From positions 1,229,001-1,293,000 of the forward strand of contig BLAL01000228.1 in NCBI GenBank assembly GCA_015698045.1: DNA of 64,000 bases, written 5' to 3'. The position numbers were made by a program, and so were the translations under genes. This DNA is from Rhizophagus clarus. Taxonomy: Eukaryota; Glomeromycota; Glomeromycetes; Glomerales; Glomeraceae. The first letter of the stretch is position 1; every line of letters begins with the position of its first letter. This document shows, one piece after another, positions 9,601 through 22,349 of this stretch. The notes beneath the pieces were generated by a model. It saw nothing but the letters and a program-made list of their open reading frames with translations. It had not been told where the DNA came from and did no database searches.

Positions 9601-11114
9601 ATGTCAGCTCAATTTCTTACGAAATTAAGTCAAAATTACATTGAATTATTAAAAGATGATGAATATTATGATGTTACGATTGAAGTTGGAGAAGATCCTA
9701 ACGTAAAAATATTTCGTGCTCACATGAATATTTTATGTTACCGTTCCCCATATTTGAGACGGAAATTAGTTTCTAACAAAAAGAGTGATAATAGTGTCTT
9801 ATCACATATTAAATTACCAAAAATATCACCGGAAATATTTCAAATTATTTTAGAGTAAGATATACATAAAAAAAAAATTGGAATAATTGGTGGGCGATAA
9901 CGCAAAATTAATATTTCTTAAAAAAAAACTTTTTTTTTTTTTTCTTTCACAGGTATCTTTATGGTGGTATTCTTACATTAGATGAAAATGAGATTTCGGA
10001 CTTTCTTAAAATTTCAGCCGCTGCAGATGAACTTGGTCTTCAAGAACTAGTTGATTATTTACAAAAATATTTAATTGAGAATAAGTCGGAATGGTTAGAA
10101 CAAAATTTTGGATTTACTCAACAAATTATTTCACAATCTAATAATTTATTAGAACTTCAAGAATTTTGTACAAATTTAATGGCTCAATATCCTGAAAGAA
10201 TATTTAATTCATTCGATTTTACTTTACTTTCAGAAAAATCATTAATTTCGCTTATTAAAAGAGAGGATTTACAAATGAAAGAAATCGAAGTATGGGAACA
10301 TGTAATAAAATGGGGACTTGCACAAAATCCAAATCTCATTCCAGATCCTAAAACTTGGTCAGATGATGATTTCAGAACTATGAAAAATACTCTACAACAA
10401 TGTTTACCATTAATTAGATTTTTTAATTTACCATCTAATGTAATAACACAGAAAGTTCGGCCATATCAAAAAATCTTGGATCAACAACTTTATGAAAATT
10501 TAATAGATTCTTACATGGACCCAGATAGTAAACCAATTGAAAATATCTTACTTGCTAGAAAAAATATTAAATTTGATATTGATTCGAAAATCGTTCATTT
10601 AAATATTATTTCAACTATTTCAAGATGGGTTGATGACATGGATTCTAATAGAGAATTTTCACATTTTAGGGAAATATATTTACCATATAAATTTAAATTA
10701 TTATTAAGAGGAAGTCGAGATGGATTTACACCTAAAAGGTTTCATGAATTATGTGATGGCAAACCTTATACTGTTACATTTATTAAAGTCAAAGGAACGG
10801 ATGAAATTGTTGGTGGATACAATCCTTTAATATGGGAATCTTCACGAGTTTGGGGTGAAACTAAAGATAGTTTTATTTTCTCTTTTAAAAATAGAGATGC
10901 AATTATTAGTAGAGTAAAGAATTCAAATTATGCAGTAGATTATAGCACCATATGTGGACCACAATTTGGATATGATCTCACAATATGTTCAACAGACAGG
11001 TCAATAAATTATAGCAAAATTTTTTGCAAACAGCATTTTTATGTAAAGAGTATAAGGGATACTGAAGATGAATTTTTAATAGAAGATTATGAAGTATTTC
11101 AACTTATTGAATAA
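9601..11114 (+). CDS. BTB-BACK-TLDc protein, 471 aa, intact
   Basis: Exons are 9601-9854 and 9953-11114, joined by a 98-bp intron (GTAAGA..CACAG, phase 2, between the two halves of the BTB fold). The BTB/POZ domain spans about residues 15-130 (Y-Y-D-V-T-I-E-V-G, F-R-A-H, L-C-Y-R-S-P-Y). A BACK-like helical region follows at about 140-250 (L-Q-E-F-C-T-N-L-M, L-Q-M-K-E-I-E-V-W-E-H-V). The C-terminal TLDc domain covers about 310-471 (R-G-S-R-D-G-F-T-P, F-H-E-L-C-D-G-K-P, G-G-Y-N-P). BTB-BACK proteins commonly bridge substrates to cullin-3 ubiquitin ligases, and TLDc domains occur in oxidation-resistance and V-ATPase-binding proteins; the combined role here is unknown. An ATG nine bases upstream would add M-K-K, but the M-S start is shared by the paralogues. 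It ends Q-L-I-E rather than the usual Q-I-I-K-R. Confidence 0.92.
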
Positions 11115-11119
11115 ATTAT

Positions 11120-11175
11120 ACGATTTATGAATTATAGAGGATTATGAATTATTTCAACTCATTGAATAAATTGAT
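11120..11175 (+). repeat. Duplicated last codons of the 9601 gene
   Basis: The end of the gene (ATAGAAGATTATGAAGTATT, then TTCAACTTATTGAATAAAT, 11082-11118) is repeated with a few changes at about 11134-11171, just after the stop codon. It is a local tandem duplication of about 52 bp period and would encode the same I-E-D-Y-E-x-F-Q-L-I-E-stop tail if read. Confidence 0.7.
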
Positions 11176-13364
11176 AATGAAAATTTGTTAATGATTACGA
11201 TAAATATATTAATTCATCTTTTAGTTAGTTAGAAATGACTTGCACGATACCAAATTTTAATTTAAATAAAAATTTCTTTATAATTCATAACGTAAATTTT
11301 TTAAAAATCATTTTACGGTCGATCATTTTTTTTAGAACAAAGTCATAGCCGATGATGATCACGGCATCACGCATTTTTGTAATAATCGTCCTCCCGTCCT
11401 CCTAAATAAACATTATGTAAGTATTGTTAGCGGATTGCCTACAGTCAGCACCACAAGAAGTACTTAATTCTTCAGGACACAATACTACAAGAAAAAACTT
11501 AGAAAATTTAAATATTAGAAATATCATTTTTATGTCAAACGATAAACAATACCGACTTATTACTTTCTTTGAAAATACAAATTTGCATTATCAAGTAAAA
11601 ATATTACAAATTTAATAAGCATTATACAATATCTTGTCACACAAAAATCCAGTTATCGAATTTACATTAACCGTTAATTAATTTTTTTTTTTTTAATATT
11701 TAATAATTTGTTAATTTTACTATTAGAATCACGTTTTGTTTATTTGATTGTCGGTAAAATTGGGTAAATCGATTGTCGGCAAAATGATCTTCAGATACGT
11801 CAGGTAGTGTGAACTAGTTAATGAACTAGTTCCATTCAACGATTTTCTGGAATGGTCTGGATTTTGCCGAGCCGCATTTTGACGTGATAATTTGACGAAA
11901 CGGCAATTTTAAATATTAATAAATTGTACCGTAGTACAGAATTTACTGATTCATGCAACCATAAAAAAATTCATTGTTATAATGGGTTACAACGAAACAG
12001 GTTCGTATTATTTTTTCCAAGAAATAATTTAACATATTTATTTCATGGTTTCATACAAGTACTTGTGTAACAAATCAAGTGAAAATGATGAAATTATGCG
12101 TAGTTAAGATGTGTTACAAATTGCTCGATCTTTAAAATTGTGATGTTTTGTTACGTAATTACGTAATTAACTCGGAAACCGCTCACACGAAAGTAGGCGT
12201 GCGTATATTATTACATTACACAACCTAAACTTGTTTCATGTTTTATTTTTAACTAATAACTAATAACGATTTTTCAAAAATAATATTTTGTTTAATGAAG
12301 TCTTTGTCTCAAAAAGTTAATATAAATTATAAAAAATTGAAAATGAATATTAATAATTATTATTAAATATTATTCTTCCTAAAATAGGTATCCTATAATT
12401 AAACTAATAAAAAAAGGTTAAGTATTTTAAACATTTGACATTTGTTGTATTACAAATTTATTAACAAAAAATAGGTTTGTTGATCTTTGTATTAAAAAAG
12501 AATATAACTGCGGCAAAACTTCATTACGCCAAAATACGTCATCGTAAATCTTTACTCGTTTGTCTTTCATTTTATTCCCTTTTAAGTTACTGATCAAAAG
12601 ACTAAACCTCTTTTTCAAAGAATTTCCCTGATTTATTGAGGGGTTATTATCTTTCGATTAGTTTTTAATTACCGGATTTCCATAAGTGGATAATAAGTAT
12701 AAACATAATCGTCTTAATATTAGGATGATTTTTTTGTTTAATATATTTAATACTCCCAGTGCTACGAGTACTACGTAAACAATAAATTTGAAACTCCTAC
12801 GTACAACAATACATAAATGAAAAAATGAAAAAAGAAAAATTAAGAAATTTCGAAAATTTCCCATATTTTTACCTAAAAAAGTTATAGTTGGAACAAAATG
12901 TACGACCAAATAAAACTTCGTTCCAAAAACTTGTGAATTACAAATATTCGAATAAGGTTTGTGACACAACATCCGGAATGTTTAGGAATTGATTGACTAG
13001 TTTGAATATATAAAAGTAAACAAACAAAAAAAAAAAAAAAAATTTTCCACTCCTGTTTTTTGATATTTTTATCTTCTCCTAGAATTGTTCTATGTTAAGT
13101 GTTCCTTTGTTCTATTTACGTCATAAGGTTGACCTTTTCTATTTTTATTGAAAAATCAAAAAAAAAAAAAAAGAAAGAAAAAAAAAAGATTATATCATAT
13201 GTCTTAATTTTATTATTTTTTTTCTGAAATATAAAAAAAAATTAAATAATTTTTTCTTTCATATTTTTTCGTTATTATATTTGAATTATTTTTGTCATAA
13301 TTTTATTATTGTTATTATTTTTATTAATATACTTTCGTAACTATAAAAAAAAAAGAAATTATCG
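11176..13364. other. Intergenic, no gene supported
   Basis: Only short open frames occur here, with the composition of random AT-rich DNA. Small features: GAACTAGTT repeated twice around 11812-11833, and a CATTACGCCAAAAT word at 12522-12535 (reverse complement of the upstream box of BTB-BACK-TLDc genes). A/T homopolymer blocks at 13023-13045 and 13155-13190 lead into the gene at 13365. Confidence 0.5.
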
Positions 13365-16300
13365 ATGTTGCCATTTAAAAAAATAGCATCATCGTCAATA
13401 AAAAATTTACGTATTTTAATATTTTTAATTTTACTAAATTTTTTATTTACAATATCATTAGTTAATTCAATAAATAGTAAAATTATTTCAAACAATCCTT
13501 CTTCTATATTAAATCCTTTGTCACCTGTAAAACATTCAATAAAACCTAGAGGTGTTACTATAACTATAAATCATAAACAACCGATATTTGGAAATGGAAG
13601 TGGGAGTGTAAAAGGGAAGGATAATAATGCTGATAATGCAAAGAATAATGATAACCCAAAAGCTCCAAAAAATCAAAAACATCCAAAGAATAATAATGAT
13701 CAAAAGCGCCCAAAGAATAATGATAACCAAAAACAACCAAAGAATCCAAAGAGACCAAAGGTTCCAAAGGTTCCAAAGGTTCCAAAGACCTCAAATAACC
13801 CGAAAAATAAAACAAAGGATAATCCGAATAATTCAAATAATAATAATAGTAAGACGAAAACTCCAAATCAGCCAGCTCCAAATCAACCAGCTCCAGCTCA
13901 ACCAGCTCCAGTACCATCAAATTCAACTCCACCAACTCCTCCAGTTCCAACCCCACAAATTCCAGCAGTTCCAACAAATATATCATCAACGCCATCATTA
14001 ATACCACAAATGGATAATTATATAATAAAATATTATGAAGATAATCCGGATTTAAATATATATAGTGCAATAAGTTATCCTGATGGGCCAATAATTTTGA
14101 GATTGACAGGAAATACAAGCGACAATAACTCGTGTTATGATCCAACTTTATATTTGAGATTAGTTTATAATAACGTTACAGTAAATTATATCAATTTCAC
14201 CTTTGAAATCCCTGATTATAACTTTTGTATATATGGAGGAAAAGACTTAATTAGAATATTCTCACTTAACAAAGATCTTAATAAAGGACTCAACGGAGGA
14301 TTCTTTTTGGTCAGTTATTTACAAAAGACCGATGGAGAATTTTATCAAGAAAAAGGATTAATCGTAGATTGGGATGGCCAAGTTCATAGGTAAAAGAGAA
14401 AAAAATGAATGAATACAATTATAAAAAACATATTGTTCATTTAATTATTATAAAATTTTTTCTTTTTTTTAGTCAATTGATATTGTCCCTTGTAGGAATA
14501 ACACCAACAGACATATCACAATTAGGTAAAGTGGTGCTAAATGCTGATCCGCAAAACGGATTTATATGGGTTAATCGTATCCAAAATACTTTACAATGGA
14601 CGAACTTTTCTTCCCCGTGAGTGTATTTTTAAGTATATCTTATGCATTATTATAACCTTTATCGATTTATCGAACTTTAATTTATATATTGATAGAGATG
14701 AAGATGGAAATGTTAATTCTCAGGGAGAAATGCAGAAAACAAATATACCGGATGGTTATAAATTCGAAATATTTGCGACGTTGGATGGAGGATATGGTTA
14801 TGTTACGGTGGGACTAAATCCAAACGCAACAGAAACACTACCGAAAACACCACCAGAATTATTAGTAATTCCATTATGGATAGTTAACGTAATATTTATA
14901 AGACCATATACTGGAGAGGTAACACAGCCATCATTGATTTATCAAAGAGTATCACCTGCTAATGATATGAATATAGAATTATGTGATAATGCGTACGATT
15001 CACCTGGATTGATGTGTATATTTAGCGTACAAGTTAATGCCGATATTAATTATGTTAAAATTGGATTTTTATCAAATGGAAGTACGAAAGAACCAATCAA
15101 ATTGGACATTGATACAAATACTTATTCTGTTGATCGTGTATATTCATTATATAATGGTGGTCATGTTGTTGGCGTTAAATTTAAGAATACTTTAGAGGTA
15201 ATATCAACCGGTATTATTTATAATAGTCAAGGAGGTTTTTTAAGGGAATGGGATTGTCCTAGAATAGTCGGTAACCTTAACGTTCCAAAAGGAGTTTTTC
15301 CGAATAATACTTTTTGGATGTTTTCTAATGGTGGTTATAGCGAAACCAATGAAACAAATTCAAATTCATTAATAGAACAAAATAATTCTGGTTGGAGCAT
15401 GATGACCACTAATATTCCTAAATTAACAATGCAATTTGATTATTATAATAATTTGAATGTTAACACAACATTACCAGAAATCAATGGTACTATAAATTTA
15501 GGGGCGACATTATTAAGGATTAGTTATAATAGGCCGGTAGTAACGTCAATTGGTAATATATCAATATATCAATATGATACAGAAACGGGTCAATTAATAT
15601 TAAAACAAAGTTATTGTGCTGATACTCCATTTACACTATTATCACAAGATAAACAAACTCTTACATTAAGTGCATTGAATAGCACATTTAATAATCCTGG
15701 ACAAAATTATACTGTTGTTATTGATAATAATGCTGTTGAAGATTTAAGCTCTGAAGAACCGTTGATGGGTATTTCTCCTAATATATGGACATTTTCAACC
15801 GGTGAGTAAAATTATGGTTAAGTTGTTTTGTTGATAATATTTATTTATTCTTTTTCTTTCTTTTTTTTTAAAAAAAAAAAATTAAGAGTTTGTGCCGCAA
15901 CATCATAATTGTAAGTATTACAATCAATAGTGATAATTATAGCAATGATTAATCCATCTTTACTAAAAATTATTTTTGATATACCACAGCGCAAGAACAT
16001 GCATTGGTTCGTTTAATGGGTGATGCGTCATTTTATTTTAGAGATTTAAGCAATGCACAAAAATCAAATTTCGTGCAATTATTATTATCCGAATTAGCTC
16101 AAAGTGTGCCGGTACCTCCGAATAGACTGTATACTAATACTCGTTTTCAATGGGACCCGGATGTTGATTCAAAGCAAATATTATTGAAATTTAAAATATT
16201 ACCAGGAAAAAATGAACAAGAACTGAGCGCCGATAATATTATTAATTCATTAGATAATATGATCAAATATAAAGATGTTTCTCCTATTTCTCATTCACTA

Positions 16301-17828
16301 CATACTGCCATGTTAGACAGTAATTATGGTTTTGTATATAAAAGTATGTGTAATAATCTCGTGGCGTGTTTTTCTCTTAAACTTATTTAAACTTTTAAAT
16401 TAATTATTATTAATTATTATTTATTAGGGAGTGTATGGGATAAATATGGATTTAGTTTATTCGCGATTGGCGCGACTTTATTATTGCTTGGTGTCTTGGC
16501 TATGCTTTCTTATAAGAAGGATGATGATGTAAGTAATTAACATAATAATTATGTCAGTAAAATTAGTAATTATTAATTAACGCATTATTTTATCTATTAG
16601 GGAAACAGTTTTGTTTCATTCAAAGTATTGCTGATTGCTTTGGATTTTGTGTTGGATTTTGCTTTTGTAGTAAATCACTCTAGAGATGTTTATATTTTAT
16701 ATTATCCAAGGTAATTATATACCTTTTCCGAAAGATTTTACTTTTAATTTCTCGTATGAAAATAAATATGCTAATCAACTTCTCTTCTTTCTCATCCGCC
16801 TCTATACAGTTTACTTACTTTCATTATTCCATTGGGCTTTAATACAATAATAACATTCTTTATACTCATAAGAGAGTTATCAAATAACAAAGAGTTTTAT
16901 GCATGGTTTAGAACTTATCATAACGTCGCCGCCATATTCACCTTTTGTTCGGTCGTTGATGTAGAATCGTTAACCATGATAAATTCCAAATTAGCTGATT
17001 TGGCAGCCTTTGATGCTCCAATTTCTCTTACTACCGAGAATTGGATATTGACAACATGTATTTGGAATTTCATTATTGAAGATACTCCTCAATTAATAAT
17101 TCAAGTAAGCCTTTGATGATTAATTGAAAAAGAGTAAATTGTTTTTTTTCAAACTAACTTCTTTTAATTATTATTTATCCGTCTAGATAATTTATATATT
17201 TCTTTCGGTTAATTATGAAATAATTCCTTTTTTGAATTTAATAACAGCCTCTTTGTTATGGATTTGCATATTATGTGGTCGTTCTTATCATTTGTTTTTA
17301 TATTGTCAAGATCGTTATATAGATCGACGACTTCAAAATTTCACAGTTGAGTATACAAACATAAATAATGGGAATAATAATAATAGAAATGGAAATGAAA
17401 ACGAAGTTTTCGTCGATAATGGTGTTACTGAAATTAGAAGTGTAGAATATGTTCTAGCACCACCTTTGGAAGAAGTATCACCTGCCACGATTAGACCACC
17501 TTCTTGGTGGTTGAATACTACCGGTACTGAATATCAAAAGCATAATTCAAGAAGTGTTACACCCAATAGTGGAGTTATTGATGATGAAAGTAATGGTGGT
17601 GAAAGGCAAAATGATACTGGAAGTGATTATCAATTATTGGAAAGAAGGAGTAGTTTATATAATGGAGTATATATTGATGATAATGATATTGGTATCGCTG
17701 GTCCATCTACTATTTATAATAGAAATGACAATGAACATGATGCAAATACAAGCGGAAGTATGAGTTATAGTGGTTATGAAAGGATTTTTGATAATGGTAG
17801 AACAAGTCGAGATTTTGGAAATGATTGA
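13365..17828 (+). CDS. Large membrane protein: signal segment, Pro/Asn/Lys-rich stalk, Ig-like domain, multi-pass C-terminus; 1258 aa
   Basis: Eight exons: 13365-14389, 14473-14616, 14696-15801, 15990-16343, 16428-16528, 16601-16710, 16810-17104, 17187-17828. All seven introns have GT..AG ends and the total is exactly 1259 codons. Residues 13-37 are a strong hydrophobic signal segment. Residues about 85-215 are low complexity: N-N-D-N-P-K-type repeats, then a P-K-V-P-K-V run, then Q-P-A-P repeats. Residues about 220-640 carry many N-x-S/T sites and paired cysteines, as in an extracellular region. Residues about 640-760 resemble an SbsA-type Ig-like domain (I-N-G-T-I-N-L-G-A-T-L-L-R-I-S-Y-N-R-P-V, ending N-I-W-T-F-S-T). 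Exons 5-8 encode a membrane helix at about 884-905 and four or five further helices, with a notable E-D-T-P-Q-L-I-I-Q motif. A hydrophilic Asn/Ser-rich tail of about 165 residues follows. The topology suggests a cell-surface sensor or wall-facing protein. That is inference; no named family is claimed. Confidence 0.8.
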
Positions 17829-17929
17829 TAAGTATAACGTTAATTAGCTAACATTTTGAGAAAAGACTATTGTAATTTTTTTTTTTTTTTTTTTTAAATG
17901 GGTATTTTCATTGGGATTATTCTCATGTA

Positions 17930-17990
17930 GATCGGTAATTGGATCGGTAATTGGATCGGTAATTGGATCGGTAATTGGATCGATAATTGG
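17930..17990 (+). repeat. 12-bp minisatellite, five copies
   Basis: GATCGGTAATTG is repeated in tandem five times; the last copy reads GATCGATAATTG. It lies about 100 bp after the stop codon of the membrane-protein gene, probably in or just past its 3' UTR. Confidence 0.85.
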
Positions 17991-18321
17991 TTAAATGTTT
18001 AATTTTTATAAACTTTTGTTTCCTTTTTTTGTAAAAAAAAAAAAAATTTCATTCATTTATTTACTGTATTTATTTTTGTAGTTATAATTTAAAAAAGTAA
18101 TTTTCATTTATTTTATTAGATATAAAAAAAAAAAATTTTTTTATTTATTGTATTTTTTTATTTTTTTTTTGTATTTATAATTTTCTTTTTTTCTATAAAA
18201 AAAGGTTTACCTCATTTTATGTATAATTAAAAATTTTACGTTAAAACTTTTTATAATTATTAAAACGATATCCGAGTATCAAATATATTATAAAAGGAAA
18301 TCATTTCTATTTCAAGTGAAT
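17991..18321. other. A/T homopolymer-rich spacer
   Basis: Alternating A and T runs of 8-14 bases; nothing coding seen. Confidence 0.5.
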
Positions 18322-19746
18322 CTAGCGTTTTACAATTTGAAACACTTCGTAGTCTTCTATGAAAAAATCATCATCAGAATCTCTTATCTAATAATGTCTT
18401 TTACAGAAAATTATAGAATAATCCATACTAGATTGATTTCTAGTGGTAATTTAATGCGTATTCTGTATTTTTACATTGCTAATAATTGCATCTTTAATAT
18501 TCTTATTATTAAAAGATAAATAAAACTATCTTTGTTGCAACCCAATCACCAGAAGATTCCCATTTTAAAGTCTTGTATCCACCAATAATTTTTTCTTCTC
18601 CCTTTACTTTTATTAAAGTAATAGTATTAGGTTTATCATCACATAACTCATGAAATTTATTAGGAGTGAACCTGTCTCTACTACCTCTTAATAATAATAA
18701 TAATTTAAAATTGTATGGTAAATATAATTCTCTAAGTTGAACAAATTTGCTACTATAACTAATTTCTTCTTTATCAATCCATCCTGAAATAACTGAAATA
18801 ATATTTAAATTAATTATTTTTGAATCAATTATTTTATCCATTCTAATATTTCTAGGAAATAAAATATTATCGGTTGATACATTCATAGGATCCATATAAG
18901 AACCTATTAAGTCTTGATAAAGTTGTTTATTTAAGAGCTTTTTATATGGTCGAACTTTTTATGTTATTTCTTTTGATGATAAACTAAAAAAAATCTAACT
19001 AAAGATAAACAATGTAGTAGAGTATTTTTCATCGTTTTAAAATCATCTTCTGATCAAGTTTTAGGATCTGAAACAAGAGTTGGATTTTGTGCAAGATCCC
19101 ATTTTATATATGTTCCCATATTTCAATTTCTTTCATTTGTAAATCATCCCAATAAGGATTTTTTAGGAAGAGAAGTAAAATCAAACGATTTAAATATTTT
19201 TTTCAGGATATTCAACTATTAAATTCGTACAAAACTACTGAAGTTCTGATAAAGATTTGGATTGATAGCTTGTTTGATGAATAAATTCAAATTAAAATGT
19301 TATTCTAACTACTCGGAATTATTTTCAATTAAATATTTTTGTAAATAATCAATCAGTTCTTGGAGATGAAGCTCATCCGCAGCTATCAATATATTTAGAA
19401 TATGTGAATTATCTTTTCCATTCAACGAAAGAACACCACCTTAAATATATTTATTGAAAAAAATTTTAAGATTATGCAATTAATATTAAGTTCGATTATA
19501 TAATAAATAGATAATTTACTACCTTAAAACAATGTGGAAGATTTCAGATGATATATTTGGTAATTTAATATGAAATATAACACCATTATCACTCTTCTTA
19601 TTAGAAGCTAAAATTTGTCGTAAGAATGGAGAACGATAACATAAAATATTCATATGAGCACGAAAAATTTTTACATTAGAATCTTCTATTGTAATAATAA
19701 TTCATATAATTTGATTTAATAATTTTGAAAACAATTCTGTAGACAT
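18322..19746 (-). pseudogene. BTB-BACK-TLDc pseudogene
   Basis: The frame runs from the ATG at 19746 (M-S-T-E-L-F-S-K-L-L) to the stop at 18322-18324. It is broken repeatedly: loss of the E-V-G-E piece in BTB, frameshifts in the BACK region (near 18960, 19110, 19160, 19205), and a shortened TLDc middle between 18500 and 18540. The central piece 18509-18895 still reads cleanly through the TLDc hallmark, except for one extra leucine codon. It is closest in wording to the intact copy at 23264-24793. Confidence 0.88.
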
Positions 19747-20730
19747 TATTTTACGTATTTTGTTTATTCTTTTTTTTTTTTTTTTTTTTTTTAGAATGAA
19801 TGAACTATTATTTTAGATTTATCTTTATATATTGATGTATAATATGGTTAGATATATAAGTATAAATTTAGTAGCACAAAGCAAGGTAATTATGCAAGGT
19901 GCTGTTACTACTGATAAATAATTTTTTAATAATACTGAATTCTGAATATTCGTACAAGTTAGGTCTTAATCGGATTGAAGATCGGTATACCGTATAATAT
20001 AGTTTTTGAACCGTAACCGTGGAGGAACTTTATCCATTATTTTTTAAAACTTAGCATTTTTACCGAAATTAAATTAAGTTAAAGAACATGATCTGTTATA
20101 TTCGAATCCATTTTTCTGTTTCTTCGAATGGTATAGTTTTTCGTTTATTGGTTAAAAAAACGATCGATTAAGTTAATCTTGCATAATTTTTATCTTTTGT
20201 TCTTTTTGTTGTAATTTGATAGAAAAAATGTAAAGTGAAATGTATTAATCAATAAAATTAGTGATGTTCTAAATCGATTATTAATCGATCATGTCCGATG
20301 CAAACTAGTCAATTAATCAACTAAGGCTTCGGTTAAATAGCTTTACGAGTAATATAAAATCTTGTTAATTCATAAATTTGAAATGAACACTTTTAACTAT
20401 TCTCACTGCCAAATTTTTGATAAAAGCATTCTCATTATAGACGTTTTATATAAATAGAATTAATTCAGAGAGACGGATAATTCATTCGTTAATTTGTAAT
20501 TTATGGTATACCTTCTCTTAAAAAAAGTAACATGAAATTTTATTAATATAATAAAGTGAACTATTTCCTTTACATAAAATGAAAAAACTACATTACATTA
20601 GAATAACGGAATTATTTCAATCATAATGTCTTAATTGTGAAAAAAAAAAATAGGTAAACAAATGGATTCCCTTCTAACCTCGCTGTTATATGTCGATTAT
20701 GAAAAATGTAAATTTTTGCCTCAAATTTAA
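19747..20730. other. Intergenic flank of the minus-strand array
   Basis: No gene. It contains the AGATATATAAGTATAAAT upstream word near 19851-19868, belonging to the decayed copy on its left. It also has AT-rich text rich in GATCGATTAA words around 20150-20300, which reappears in diverged form at 22560-22690 and 25100-25530. The flank is therefore part of the duplicated unit. Confidence 0.5.
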
Positions 20731-22235
20731 CTAGCGCTTTATGATTTGAAATACTTCGTAATCCTCTATAGAAAAATAACCTTCAGAATCCCTTATCTTT
20801 TTTTCATAACAATTCTTTTTACAGCGAATCATATCATAATCTGTATATTGTTCTTTAGAACTATACATAATAACATCATTACCAAAATACGGACCACCGC
20901 AATAGTAACAGTTAATTGCACGATTTGCATCTACAACATTACTAATAATAGCGTCTTTAATATTCTTATCTTTAAAAGAAAAAATAAAACTATCTTTTGT
21001 TTTAACCCAACCACCAGAAGATTCCCAATTTAAAGGGTTGTATCCACCAATAATTTCTTCTTCCCCTTTTACTTTTATCAAAACAATAGTATTAGGTTTA
21101 CCATTACATAATTCATGAAATTTTTTAGGGGTAAAACCATCTCTACTTCCTCTTAGAAGTAATTTAAACTCATATGATAAAGATTCTCTAACAAAAACAA
21201 ATTTGTTAATATTATTATCAACCCATCTTAAAATGGTTGCAGAAATATCTAAACTAATAATTTTTGAACTAATAATTTTATTTTTAATATTTCTAGGAAG
21301 TAAAATATTATCAATTAATACACTATCAGGATCCATATATGAGTCTACCAAATCTTCATAAAGTTGTTGACTTAAAAGTTTTTGATACGGTCGAACTTTT
21401 TGTGATAATTCCTTAGATGTTAAACCAAAAAATCTAATTAAAGGTAAACAATGTTGTAGTGTATTTTTAATCGTTTTGAAATCATCACCTGACCAAGATT
21501 TAGGGTCTGGAATGAGAGTTGGATTTTGCGCAAGACCCCATTTTAATACATGTTCCCATACTTCAATTTCCTTCATTTGTAAATCATCTCTTTTAATAAG
21601 TGAAATTAAAGATTTTTCAGGAAGAGAAGTAAAATCAAAAGATTTAAATATTTTTTCAGGAGATTCAGCCATTAAATTTGTACAAAATTCTTGAAGTTCT
21701 AATAAAGACTTAGATTGATAGCTTGTTCGATGAATAAGTTCGAAATGTTGTTCTAACCACTCGGAATTATTGTTAATTAAATATTTTTGTAAATAATTAA
21801 CCAGTTCTTGAAGATGAAGTTCATCCGCAGCTACTAATATATTTAGAATGTCTGAAGCATCTTTTCTATTCAACGAAAGAACGCCGCCATAAATATATCT
21901 ATGTTAAAAAATTTATAATTAAATAATTATTTTAAGTTCGATTTTTAATTCATTTGAATAATAAATAAAAAAATTTACCTTAAAACTATTTGAAAAATTT
22001 CCGGTGATATATTTGGTAATTTAATATGTGATAGAACACCATTATCACTCTTCTTATTAGAAGCCAAAGTTCGTCGTAAGAATGGAGAACGATAACATAA
22101 AATATTTTTATGAGCACGAAAAATCTTTACATTAGGATCTTCTCCAACTTCAATTGTAATATCATAATATTCGTTGTCCTCTAATAATTCAACGTAATTT
22201 TGACTTAATAATTTTGAAAACAATTCTGTAGACAT
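20731..22235 (-). CDS. BTB-BACK-TLDc protein, 474 aa, intact
   Basis: Exons are 22235-21979 and 21898-20731; the 80-bp intron has GTAAAT..CATAG ends and phase 2. Reading frames upstream extend to 22337, but the M-S-T-E-L-F start at 22235 matches all paralogues. The protein has BTB (about 15-130; K-I-F-R-A-H-K-N-I-L-C-Y-R), BACK (about 140-255) and TLDc (about 320-474; R-G-S-R-D-G-F-T-P-K, G-G-Y-N-P-L-N-W, C-G-G-P-Y-F-G-N-D-V). It differs from the neighbour on its right mainly in the linker before TLDc (N-N-I-N-K-F-V-F-V instead of V-E-V-S-Y-S-G-K-F-S-H) and has a Cys-Tyr-Tyr-Cys cluster in TLDc. It lies head-to-tail with the 23264-24793 gene. Confidence 0.93.
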
Positions 22236-22327
22236 TATTTTGGTATTTGTTTTAAAAAAAAACGAGAGATTAAAAAAAACTATTCTTTTGTTGTTTATAT
22301 TTGGTAAGTTAAATTGATGTACAATAT

Positions 22328-22349
22328 GGCCAGACATATAAGTATAAAT
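22328..22349 (-). promoter_or_regulatory. Upstream TATA-like box of the 20731-22235 gene
   Basis: On the minus strand this reads ATTTATACTTATATGTCTGG, 93-114 bp before the ATG. The same word recurs before each of the four intact minus-strand copies at 90-128 bp. The position fits a core promoter; the role is inferred. Confidence 0.5.

Noticed and set aside
12658-12972. Minus-strand 104-codon frame with hydrophobic runs
   Set aside because: Hydrophobic residues follow from T-rich DNA; no domain, no paralogue, no splice context.
13564-14145. Minus-strand and second-frame open frames in the first exon of the membrane-protein gene
   Set aside because: Shadows of the low-complexity repeats; the plus-strand frame is supported by a signal segment and seven frame-keeping introns.
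17930-17990. CRISPR-like array
   Set aside because: Direct 12-bp units without spacers; an ordinary minisatellite.
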